A program made the position numbers and the translations under genes. Below are positions 1 through 4,951 of a stretch of DNA of 5,736 nt, piece by piece (position 1 is the stretch's first letter; every line of letters begins with the position of its first letter). The stretch covers positions 1-5,736 of the forward strand of contig JAICND010000114.1 in assembly GCA_025929005.1 (NCBI GenBank), read 5' to 3'. The notes below the pieces were generated by a model. That model worked only from the letters and a program-made list of their open reading frames with translations. It was not told where the DNA came from and did no database searches. This DNA comes from Acidimicrobiia bacterium (GTDB taxonomy: Bacteria > Actinomycetota > Acidimicrobiia > Spongiisociales > ZC4RG35).

Positions 1-77
1 TATTCGAGACGGGCCAGACCGGGTATCAGCAACTCGACGACCGGACGGGGACCTACGTAGCCAACAATGCCGCACAT
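1..77 (-). CDS. glmS: Glucosamine-6-phosphate synthase (glutamine:fructose-6-phosphate aminotransferase), N-terminal part
   Basis: Only the first 25 codons are in the window; the gene runs off the left edge. The translation begins MCGIVGYVG and continues to ARLEY, the typical GlmS start. Cys2, exposed after removal of Met1, is the family's nucleophile of the class-II glutamine amidotransferase domain. The enzyme makes glucosamine-6-phosphate (GlcN6P) from fructose-6-phosphate and glutamine in the cytosol, the committed step to UDP-GlcNAc and peptidoglycan. The ATG at 77 is fixed by the need for Cys at position 2. A GGAAAGG Shine-Dalgarno sequence (86-92) lies 8 nt upstream. A small hairpin (CAACC 123-127 with GGTTG 115-119) lies between the ribozyme and this site. 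The gene is the next cistron after glmM, and its leader carries a glmS ribozyme, so expression should be repressed by its own product. Confidence 0.93.
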   Translation of the reverse strand, partial: MCGIVGYVGPRPVVELLIPGLARLE

Positions 78-133
78 ACGAAGAACCTTTCCATGTGCGA
101 CCGGGACGAAGCACCAACCCCGGGTTGAGTTGG

Positions 134-276
134 TTCCATCCGAGAGCCCTCTGTTCCGGGGTCACCCCCGGGTTTTTGCTGCTCTCGTGACGGCCATGGA
201 AGGCCGGGAAGGCATCCGCCGAATATTTCGATGACCTTCCTCCTCGTCACCTCCCTCGAAAGGGAGGCCAGGCGCT
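134..276 (-). ncRNA. glmS ribozyme (GlcN6P-activated self-cleaving riboswitch) in the glmS leader
   Basis: Read on the minus strand, the expected cleavage is between A276 and G275, in context GUA|GCGCCUGG. P1 is a 7-bp stem, CCUCCCU (261-267) with AGGGAGG (250-256), closed by UUCG. Next comes the family-conserved UGACGAGG (242-249), whose G248 matches the catalytic G40 of the Bacillus anthracis ribozyme. P2 pairs GGAAGG (235-240) with CCUUCC (207-212). Between them lies AUCGAAAUAUUCGGCGGAUG, close to the family core; its GGCG (217-220) can pair with CGCC at 271-274 (P2.2). P3 pairs CGGCC (202-206) with GGCCG (191-195). Its loop UUCCAU (196-201) pairs perfectly with AUGGAA (134-139), forming the P3.1 pseudoknot. 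P4 pairs GAGAGC (181-186) with GCUCUC (142-147); P4.1 is CCGGGG-GUGA-CCCCGG (156-171). Family knowledge: GlcN6P is the cleavage cofactor, and the downstream 5'-OH glmS message is then degraded. The assignment is from manual comparison with the known consensus, not a covariance search. Confidence 0.95.
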
Positions 277-324
277 ACTGATTCACTTCATCACGGTCGT
301 TGTACCCGGTCTACCTCACTTCTC

Positions 325-1674
325 TCAGTTGGAACCACCCGCCAATGCCGTGGAAACGACACCGGCGATCCGATCAGCGTAGCCGACTGCCTCTGCTTCA
401 CTACCGGCTTCGACCATGACCCGAACCACCGGCTCGGTCCCGGAGGCCCGCACCAGGACCCGGCCGTCGTCGCCCAACTCCCTCTCAACTTCGGCGACGG
501 TGTTCCAGATCGTCTCGGCTCCTTCGAGCCTGTAGCCGCGGCCGACCGGGACATTGCGAAGGATCTGCGGGTACTCGGTCATCGCCTCCTTCCGAAGCTG
601 ACGCAGTTCTTTACCGCTGCCGGCCACTACATCGAGAAGGCGGACGGCGGTCAGCAAGCCATCGCCGGTTCGTCCCCGGTCGAGGAAGATGATGTGCCCC
701 GACTGCTCGCCGCCCAGGATGGCCCGTCGAGCCTGCATGGCTTCGAGGACGTAGCGATCGCCGACTTTGGTCTCCACCACATCGATGCCCTCGGAAGCCA
801 TCGCCTTGCGGAATCCGAGGTTGGACATCACAGTCGATACGACCAGGTTGTTCTTGAGCTTGCCCTGAGCCTTCATGTGTCGGGCGACGATGGCCATGAT
901 CACGTCGCCGTTAAGGGGGTGGGCGTCTTCGTCGAAAGCAAGCAGACGGTCGGCGTCACCGTCAAAGGCCAGGCCGATGCGGCCATCGACATGCTCGGCC
1001 AGGAACTCGGGATGGGTGGAACCGCACCCCAGGTTGATGTTGTTGCCGTCGGGCTCGACTGCCCACTCCTCGACCGAAGCTCGGAGCTTCCGGAAGAGAG
1101 CGGGCGCCGCTTTGTAGGCAGCACCGTTGGCTGCATCGATGGCTACCCCCATTCCCCGATAGGTGTAGTTGGCGGTCGCGGCCAGAAAGTCGAGGTAGCG
1201 ATCGAACGCACCCTCGTCGACAAACCGGGTCCCCACCAGGTGCCCGGTCGGAATCCGGGTTGACATCGACCGCAACCTCGCCTCGATCTCATCCTCTTCA
1301 CTGTCGGTGAGCTTGGTCCCGTGCGAGCTGAGCAGCTTGATGCCGTTGTCGGCCGCCGGGTTGTGTGAAGCCGACACCACGGCTCCCATGCGGGCTCCGC
1401 TCTGATAGGTGAGATACGAGATGCCTCCGGAGGGCATCACGCCCACATCAAGGGTGTCGATCCCCGCCGAGTGGAAGCCGGCCTGGAGCGCCATCGAGAG
1501 CATCTCACCGGAACGACGCGTATCCCGCCCAATCACGACGGGCCCGAGTTTCAGCTGGAGTCCGGCGGCGCGACCGAGAGCGACGGCTAGGTCAGGGCTG
1601 AGTTCGAGGTTCGCGACCCCTCGCACACCGTCGGTGCCGAAGAGACGTTCTCCGGACTCGAGGAGGGAAGCCAT
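325..1674 (-). CDS. glmM: Phosphoglucosamine mutase
   Basis: This 449-residue protein (family usual about 445) interconverts glucosamine-6-phosphate and glucosamine-1-phosphate in the cytosol, the step after GlmS towards UDP-GlcNAc. Visible motifs, in order: FGTDGVRG near residues 12-19; the active-site loop SASHNP at 101-106, with Ser103 the expected phosphoserine; the metal-binding loop DGDADR at 238-243; the sugar-specificity loop GGEQSGH at 321-327; and the C-terminal phosphate-binding RASGTEP at 409-415. It is therefore an intact four-domain alpha-D-phosphohexomutase of the GlmM rather than the ManB/Pgm type. The ATG at 1674 lies 19 nt after the rpsI stop, behind AGGTAGGG; the core AGG is rather close, so the exact start is slightly uncertain. 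The gene sits in the rplM-rpsI-glmM-glmS order and has no obvious promoter of its own. A ribozyme cleavage site lies 48 nt beyond its stop codon. Confidence 0.97.
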   Translation of the reverse strand: MASLLESGERLFGTDGVRGVANLELSPDLAVALGRAAGLQLKLGPVVIGRDTRRSGEMLSMALQAGFHSAGIDTLDVGVMPSGGISYLTYQSGARMGAVVSASHNPAADNGIKLLSSHGTKLTDSEEDEIEARLRSMSTRIPTGHLVGTRFVDEGAFDRYLDFLAATANYTYRGMGVAIDAANGAAYKAAPALFRKLRASVEEWAVEPDGNNINLGCGSTHPEFLAEHVDGRIGLAFDGDADRLLAFDEDAHPLNGDVIMAIVARHMKAQGKLKNNLVVSTVMSNLGFRKAMASEGIDVVETKVGDRYVLEAMQARRAILGGEQSGHIIFLDRGRTGDGLLTAVRLLDVVAGSGKELRQLRKEAMTEYPQILRNVPVGRGYRLEGAETIWNTVAEVERELGDDGRVLVRASGTEPVVRVMVEAGSEAEAVGYADRIAGVVSTALAGGSN

Positions 1675-1693
1675 CCCTACCTATCCGGTCTCT

Positions 1694-2086
1694 TCAGCGC
1701 TTGGTGTACTGAACCGCCCGGCGGGCTTTGCGAAGACCGTACTTCTTGCTCTCCACAGCCCGGGCGTCGCGGGTCAGGAGACCCGCCTTTTTGAGGGCAG
1801 GTCGCAGATCGATATCCACCGCGATCAAGGCGCGGGCGATGCCGAGGCGGAGGGCATCGGCCTGCCCGTTCACTCCGCCCCCCTCGAGGGTGGCGTCGAC
1901 GTCGTACCTGCCCTGAACCTGAACCACCTGCAGCGGTTCCATGACCCGCATGCGGATCGCCATAGTGGGGAAGTAATCCTCAAGGGCCCGCCCGTTGAGA
2001 GTGACCCTTCCGGAGCCATCACGGAGACGAACCCGGGCGACTGATTCTTTGCGGCGGCCAACGGTCTGGGCCAGAGGCTTTCCCAT
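1694..2086 (-). CDS. rpsI: 30S ribosomal protein S9 (uS9)
   Basis: A 130-residue uS9, the normal length. Recognisable are the N-terminal TVGRRKESVARVRL, the central GGGVNGQADALRLGIARAL, and the basic C-terminal tail ending RAVQYTKR. The family's tail (usually ending SKR) reaches towards the P-site tRNA in the 30S subunit; here the penultimate triplet is TKR, a mild variation. The ATG at 2084-2086 shares one base with the TGA of rplM (TGATG), which implies translational coupling so that L13 and S9 are made together. Its 3' end is 19 nt before glmM. It is transcribed with rplM from the promoter at 2613-2641. Confidence 0.97.
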   Translation of the reverse strand: MGKPLAQTVGRRKESVARVRLRDGSGRVTLNGRALEDYFPTMAIRMRVMEPLQVVQVQGRYDVDATLEGGGVNGQADALRLGIARALIAVDIDLRPALKKAGLLTRDARAVESKKYGLRKARRAVQYTKR

Positions 2087-2544
2087 CAGGCTTCTACCTT
2101 TCGGAGGTCGAGGGGATACGGCGACGGCATCTGGGCCTCATGGGGATGATCGGCGGCAGCGTACACCTTGAGTTTTCTGATCATCTGACGACCGAGTTTG
2201 TTCTTGGGAAGCATTCCCCGAACAGCCCTCTCGATCACAGCTTCGGGTCGCCGGGCTTTGAGATTCTCGAAGGATTCCGCCTTGAGCCCCCCCGGGTAGC
2301 CCGAATAGCGGTAGTAGATCTTCTCCTGGCTCTTCTTCGAGGTGACTTCGATCTGGGAAGCGTTGACGACGATCACGAAGTCGCCGGTGTCAACGTGGGG
2401 AGCGAACATTGGTTTGTGCTTGCCCCGCAGAAGGGTGGCGATCTCGGTGGCGACCCGTCCCAACGGCAACCCGGCAGCATCGATCACCCACCATTGGCGG
2501 ATGACATCGGCAGCTTTGGGCGAGTAAGTCCGGTTGGTATTCAT
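2086..2544 (-). CDS. rplM: 50S ribosomal protein L13 (uL13)
   Basis: A 152-residue uL13, close to the usual 140-150. Visible are the N-terminal WWVIDAAGLPLGRVATEIA (about residues 18-36), LRGKHKP, the DTGDFVIVVNA strand (about 52-62), the YYRYSGYPGG segment, and RAVRGMLPKNKLGR (about 107-120). The C-terminal tail HEAQMPSPYPLD is also family-like. It is an early-assembly protein of the large subunit. It is the first gene of the rplM-rpsI-glmM-glmS run and overlaps rpsI by one base. The ATG at 2544 has no clear Shine-Dalgarno sequence; the bases just upstream read CACCTC, the opposite of one. Translation may therefore depend on leader structure or on an SD-independent mode. No nearby in-frame alternative start looks better. 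Confidence 0.97.
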   Translation of the reverse strand: MNTNRTYSPKAADVIRQWWVIDAAGLPLGRVATEIATLLRGKHKPMFAPHVDTGDFVIVVNASQIEVTSKKSQEKIYYRYSGYPGGLKAESFENLKARRPEAVIERAVRGMLPKNKLGRQMIRKLKVYAAADHPHEAQMPSPYPLDLRKVEA

Positions 2545-2573
2545 GAGGTGCTAAGGAATCCCAGAGATGGAAA

Positions 2574-2600
2574 CCGCGCCCAAAACGGCCCTGGACGCGG
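2574..2600 (-). promoter_or_regulatory. Hairpin in the rplM 5' leader (candidate L13 leader element)
   Basis: On the minus-strand transcript, CCGCGUCC (2593-2600) pairs with GGGCGCGG (2574-2581) over 8 bp with one G-U pair, enclosing an 11-nt loop rich in G and U. It falls inside the roughly 60-nt leader predicted from the upstream promoter and about 30 nt before the rplM start. The stem is followed by only three U residues, so it is not a convincing terminator. L13 represses its own operon in E. coli, and L13 leaders are known in Firmicutes. A comparable role here is inference, and I cannot match this to a known leader class. Confidence 0.45.
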
Positions 2601-2612
2601 GAACGAGACCCA

Positions 2613-2641
2613 ATATTAAGGGACCGCCACTGCTTGTCCAA
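2613..2641 (-). promoter_or_regulatory. Sigma-A (housekeeping) type promoter for the rplM operon
   Basis: On the minus strand a -35 box TTGGAC (2636-2641; consensus TTGACA) is separated by exactly 17 nt from a -10 box TAATAT (2613-2618; consensus TATAAT). Transcription should begin near 2605, giving a leader of about 60 nt before the rplM ATG at 2544. Position, spacing and the AT-rich -10 in otherwise GC-rich DNA support the call. It probably drives rplM, rpsI, glmM and, through the ribozyme, glmS. Confidence 0.7.
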
Positions 2642-2651
2642 GTCCGGGATC

Positions 2652-2678
2652 GGGGTCAAGCCCTGACTGTCTGACCCC
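2652..2678. repeat. Inverted repeat GGGGTCA-N13-TGACCCC upstream of the rplM promoter
   Basis: The arms GGGGTCA (2652-2658) and TGACCCC (2672-2678) are exact 7-bp complements around a 13-nt centre that holds another CCTGAC. It lies about 10 bp upstream of the rplM -35 box and within the divergent intergenic region. It could be an operator or a transcript hairpin; neither strand has a following T-run, so an intrinsic terminator is unlikely. Confidence 0.4.
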
Positions 2679-2706
2679 ACAAGTTCAGTAAGTTCGGCCC
2701 CGGATC

Positions 2707-2730
2707 GGATCCTGACAGTGGTCAGGATCC
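2707..2730. repeat. Perfect 10-bp inverted repeat upstream of the NIPSNAP remnant
   Basis: GGATCCTGAC (2707-2716) and GTCAGGATCC (2721-2730) are perfect complements around AGTG. It ends 14 nt before the Shine-Dalgarno sequence of the plus-strand gene at 2757, so it would lie in that gene's leader or overlap its promoter. A dyad this perfect may be a repressor operator or a leader hairpin. It has no T-run. A start codon inside it (GTG 2718) is not believed to be used. Confidence 0.55.
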
Positions 2731-2744
2731 CGAGCGACCAACTC

Positions 2745-2751
2745 AAGGAGG
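2745..2751 (+). promoter_or_regulatory. Ribosome binding site AAGGAGG that sets the NIPSNAP start
   Basis: A near-perfect Shine-Dalgarno sequence, 5 nt before GTG 2757. It shows that translation starts at VRYQLRDYR, the natural N-terminus of the family, and not at the upstream GTG at 2718. Confidence 0.8.
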
Positions 2752-2756
2752 CAGAG

Positions 2757-3042
2757 GTGCGCTACCAGCTCCGCGATTACCGCATCAACCCCGGAGACAT
2801 GACTGAGTTCGTCAACGAGTGGAAAGCAGGCGTGATGCCGTTACGGTCGCAGGCAGGCTTCGAGATCGTCGGCCTGGTCGAACCCCGAGACGAACCGTTT
2901 TGTGTGGGTGGTGGCGCACCGGGGAGATTTCGAGGAGGCCGATCGCATGTACTACGAATCACCCGAACGAAGACGACTGTCCCCTGATCCGGCCCGGTTC
3001 ATCGAAGAGGCTCACACAGAGTTCGTTACCCCAGCAATCTGA
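2757..3042 (+). pseudogene. NIPSNAP-family (dimeric alpha-beta barrel) protein, frameshifted
   Basis: The reading frame from GTG 2757 gives VRYQLRDYRINPGDMTEF, then EWKAGVMPLRSQAGFEIVG, the start of a NIPSNAP-like ferredoxin-fold domain. After about residue 48 this frame loses family resemblance and stops at 2985-2987. The family's second half appears one frame later: FVWVVAHRGDFEEADRMYYE, then SPERRRLSPDPARFIEEA, ending with TGA at 3040-3042. Dropping one T from the TTTT run at 2898-2901 rejoins the halves as DEPF-VWVV. The joined protein would be about 94 residues, near the usual 100. The biochemical role of small bacterial NIPSNAP proteins is not well settled. It is the only gene on the plus strand and diverges from rplM. 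The defect may be real decay, a sequencing error in the T run, or, least likely, +1 recoding. Confidence 0.82.
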
Positions 3043-3088
3043 GCCACATTTTGGCCACGTCATGAGCAGGCCGAAGTCCTAGGTTGTC

Positions 3089-3123
3089 GGCGCTTCGAGT
3101 TTCGACTGCGCGCGGCTAGCGCC
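3089..3123. repeat. Weak inverted repeat in the convergent gap 3043-3137
   Basis: GGCGCT (3089-3094) and AGCGCC (3118-3123) are complementary around a 23-nt centre that contains TCGA-GTT-TCGA. It lies between the end of the plus-strand NIPSNAP remnant and the end of the minus-strand small gene, where a bidirectional terminator would be expected. There is no T-run on either side, so I do not call it a terminator. I see nothing else in this gap. Confidence 0.25.
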
Positions 3124-3137
3124 ACAGCCCTAGTGGT

Positions 3138-3224
3138 TCAACCCCTTCGACGCCTGCTGTAGCCGAAACCGCCAAAGACAAGGATCAGGACGACGATCAG
3201 GATTATCCAACCAGTGGTGCTCAC
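3138..3224 (-). CDS. Small single-helix membrane protein (28 residues), unknown function
   Basis: The frame starts at GTG 3224 behind a very strong GAGGAGGAG (3227-3235) and encodes 28 residues. After VSTTG comes the hydrophobic stretch WIILIVVLILVFGGFG (residues 6-21), enough for one membrane span, then YSRRRRG. The basic tail suggests an N-out/C-in orientation by the positive-inside rule. The product resembles the many very small actinobacterial and proteobacterial membrane peptides with a Gly-rich helix end and Arg-rich tail, but I do not recognise a named family. It follows the STAS gene by 41 nt on the same strand, so the two may share a transcript; a possible -10 box lies in the gap. 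It is easily missed because of its length. Strong SD, plausible topology and fit between neighbours support reality; no homology evidence is available to me. Confidence 0.68.
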   Translation of the reverse strand: MSTTGWIILIVVLILVFGGFGYSRRRRG

Positions 3225-3258
3225 GACTCCTCCTCAATGATGGCGAGAGCCAGAGGAA

Positions 3259-3264
3259 AGTATA
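3259..3264 (-). promoter_or_regulatory. Possible -10 box TATACT before the small membrane protein gene
   Basis: TATACT on the minus strand differs by one base from TATAAT and stands out in GC-rich DNA just after the STAS stop codon. It would place a transcript start about 25 nt before GTG 3224. No recognisable -35 box is present at 17 nt, so this is tentative; the gene may simply be co-transcribed with the STAS gene. Confidence 0.3.
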
Positions 3265-3265
3265 C

Positions 3266-3616
3266 CTAGGTGATTTCGTCGGTGATTGATGCGATGCCGA
3301 CGATCTCGAGGAGGCGACGCACTTGGAGGGAGGGAGTTCGTATTGACACTCCTCGGCCTGGGTCTGTCTCGTAGGCGAGGAGGCTGCGAAGGCCGAATGC
3401 GTCGATGAATGTCAAATCGGCGAGTTGGTATTCCACTTCATCCACGAGACCCTTGAGCGGTTCGAGGTGTTGGTCGAGGATCGGCACCGTTGTCAGGTCA
3501 AGTTCACCGCCGACAGCGACCAGGGCTCTTTTGCCATCCATGCGGACCGACACGCTGAAAGGGGCGCGCTGCGAGTCGGACGTCGTACTTTCGGCGGCAA
3601 CCTGGTCTGTAACCAC
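3266..3616 (-). CDS. STAS-domain protein, anti-sigma-factor-antagonist-like
   Basis: A 116-residue protein with about 20 poorly conserved N-terminal residues and then a single STAS domain. Recognisable parts are ALVAVGGELDLTTVPILDQHL at about 31-51 (shown as the usual GELD strand and helix) and LADLTFIDAFGLRSLL at about 65-80. In SpoIIAA-type antagonists the latter segment reads FxDSSGL or FxDS[ST]GL, with a Ser phosphorylated by the partner anti-sigma kinase. Here it is D72-A73-F74-G75-L76, so no Ser or Thr is present at that position. The fold should be kept but kinase control should not, suggesting an always-active antagonist or a different partner. The start is GTG 3616 with GGGAGA (3622-3627) 5 nt upstream. 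It lies 102 nt after the GAF-ANTAR gene on the same strand. No anti-sigma kinase or sigma factor is in the window, so the partner is unknown. Confidence 0.85.
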   Translation of the reverse strand: MVTDQVAAESTTSDSQRAPFSVSVRMDGKRALVAVGGELDLTTVPILDQHLEPLKGLVDEVEYQLADLTFIDAFGLRSLLAYETDPGRGVSIRTPSLQVRRLLEIVGIASITDEIT

Positions 3617-3718
3617 GATGTTCTCCCATCACTAGTGGGACGTCACCGAGGTCTTGAGCAACGTTCGTCCGGCCCTTCGACCGAATGGTCAAGCATACAC
3701 TCTTGGGGAGCCGCCGGG

Positions 3719-4459
3719 CTACGGCCTATTGACTCTTGTCAGAATGTCTAGGTCGACCTCGCCCTGGACGATTCGTCGAGCGACATCGGTCATTAGGAGA
3801 TTGTTGTCACGAGAGAAGCCCCGCAGGAGAGCGAACGCCTGTTCCATGTCGGCGCGACCGTGCTGGGCGATTACGCCTTTGGCCTGTTCAATAACGATGC
3901 GGCTGTTGAGCGCGCCCTGCAATTGGTCGATTACCACCCGCGCATCCCGCACTGCTCGTTGTTGGAGCACACTGATGGTGGCTACATCGGCAATGGCCTG
4001 AGCTGAAATCAAGTCATCGGACGGCATCATTTCGCGGCCGACTCGGAAGAAGTTGAGGGCCCCGATGACCTGATCGCGGAGTCGCATCGGTAGGGCCGCG
4101 ACAGATCCAAATCCGGCGTCGGATGCTGCCTTTGCGAAAACCGGCCATCGCTCCCGGGCCTCTTTCGTTCCCAGGTCGTTAGCCATCACTGTGCGGCCCG
4201 TTCGAAAGCTCTCGAGGCACGGTCCCTCTTCGCTCTGAATCTGCAGCAGCTCAATCAAATGGGTCGCTTCGCTGGTAGCGGCCATGACCTGCAACGTGCC
4301 TTCCGGTTCCGCCAAGACCAGGCCGACTTGGTCAGCATCGAACAACTCAGTGCACCGCTCGACCAGGTGATAGAAGAAGTCGGTGACATCGAAGTCTTTA
4401 ACAAGCGTGTCGGCCAGCGAAACGAAGGTTTCCGACAGGCGCGTTTCACGGGTCGCCAT
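3719..4459 (-). CDS. GAF-ANTAR domain regulator (RNA-binding antiterminator)
   Basis: A 246-residue soluble protein. An N-terminal helix leads into a GAF domain (about 25-165) with EEGPCLESFRTG and SVAALPMRLRDQVIGALNFF, the typical signature of actinobacterial GAF-ANTAR proteins. A helical linker follows (about 166-182), then an ANTAR domain (about 183-232) with SRIVIEQAKGVIAQHGRADMEQAFALLRG split over its three helices. ANTAR domains bind paired hexaloop stem-loops in nascent RNA and prevent termination. The GAF domain is the presumed sensor, its ligand unknown; there is no receiver or kinase domain. The ATG at 4459 has only a weak GGTGG upstream. It begins 49 nt after the globin gene, which suggests co-transcription, and precedes the STAS gene. 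I did not find a dual-hexaloop target in the window. Confidence 0.93.
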   Translation of the reverse strand: MATRETRLSETFVSLADTLVKDFDVTDFFYHLVERCTELFDADQVGLVLAEPEGTLQVMAATSEATHLIELLQIQSEEGPCLESFRTGRTVMANDLGTKEARERWPVFAKAASDAGFGSVAALPMRLRDQVIGALNFFRVGREMMPSDDLISAQAIADVATISVLQQRAVRDARVVIDQLQGALNSRIVIEQAKGVIAQHGRADMEQAFALLRGFSRDNNLLMTDVARRIVQGEVDLDILTRVNRP

Positions 4460-4508
4460 GCCACCAATCTAAATCGAATGATTGTCCTTGGGCATAGCTG
4501 GGTGTTAA

Positions 4509-4946
4509 TCAGCGCGCCATGGCCGCGGATCCCTCTGTCACCTCGCTCTTATGCGCCGCAAACGCAGCCAGGACCTCGTCCTTCTCCCTTTTGGGAACAC
4601 CGACGAAATCGAGGGTACGTCCAAGTTCAGCCGCGACTTCATCAAACTCCTCCGGCGAGATTTGCAACGGGCGATGAGCTTCCTCCAAGCCCAGGGGTGT
4701 TAGCCCCGGCCTGGTGGCTGCATATTCGAACGGTCCACCCGCAACGTTGCACACCCACAAAGTTCGCATGAACTTCAGACCTGGCAATCTGCCGTCCACC
4801 TGCTTGGTATGCCACTCCCGTAGAGCGGGGTTTTTCGAGGTTTGGCCCACGATTGGATTCTTGACGACTGCATCGCTGAAGTGATCGATCACCGCGGCGA
4901 TTGCAAAGACCCCTCCGAGCCTTTCGTAGAGGGACTTCTCGGCCAT
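4509..4946 (-). CDS. Truncated hemoglobin-like (group 1, TrHb1) protein
   Basis: A 145-residue globin starting MAEKSLYERLGG, the common opening of group-1 truncated hemoglobins. Helix B is IDHFSDAVVKNP; the region LEEAHRPLQIS carries the expected proximal heme ligand His91. The C-terminal part ISPEEFDEVAAELGRTL through VPKREKDEVLAAF is the usual G-H region. Distal residues are unusual: the B9-B10 pair is F23-S24 instead of the common Phe-Tyr, and the E-helix area has W45-H46. Heme, oxygen or NO chemistry is thus inferred, with a different distal pocket. The start is ATG 4946, because AGGAGGAG (4952-4959) stands 5 nt upstream; an upstream in-frame start at 5000 would add an 18-residue basic extension absent from the family. 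It precedes the GAF-ANTAR gene by 49 nt, so gas or redox sensing by the cluster is conceivable. Confidence 0.85.
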   Translation of the reverse strand: MAEKSLYERLGGVFAIAAVIDHFSDAVVKNPIVGQTSKNPALREWHTKQVDGRLPGLKFMRTLWVCNVAGGPFEYAATRPGLTPLGLEEAHRPLQISPEEFDEVAAELGRTLDFVGVPKREKDEVLAAFAAHKSEVTEGSAAMAR

Positions 4947-4951
4947 GACTG

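Noticed and set aside
53..250. A 65-codon minus-strand open frame starting at GTG 250
   Set aside because: It lies within the glmS ribozyme and overlaps the glmS start out of frame; the apparent RBS is the 3' arm of P1. The protein has low-complexity, non-family sequence.
250..267. CCTCCCT-loop-AGGGAGG hairpin as a terminator after glmM
   Set aside because: No T-run follows on either strand, and the hairpin is P1 of the ribozyme.
694..1263. Long plus-strand open frame opposite glmM
   Set aside because: It is an antisense shadow of glmM, common in GC-rich DNA, with no domain resemblance.
2140..2619. Plus-strand open frame opposite rplM running into its promoter
   Set aside because: It is antisense to a clearly recognised ribosomal protein gene, without RBS or domain signal.
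2718..2756. Upstream GTG start for the NIPSNAP gene
   Set aside because: It lies in the perfect inverted repeat, has no RBS, and adds residues not seen in the family; GTG 2757 has AAGGAGG at ideal spacing.
3089..3123. Bidirectional terminator in the convergent gap
   Set aside because: The stem is short with a large loop and lacks T-runs; kept only as a weak inverted repeat.
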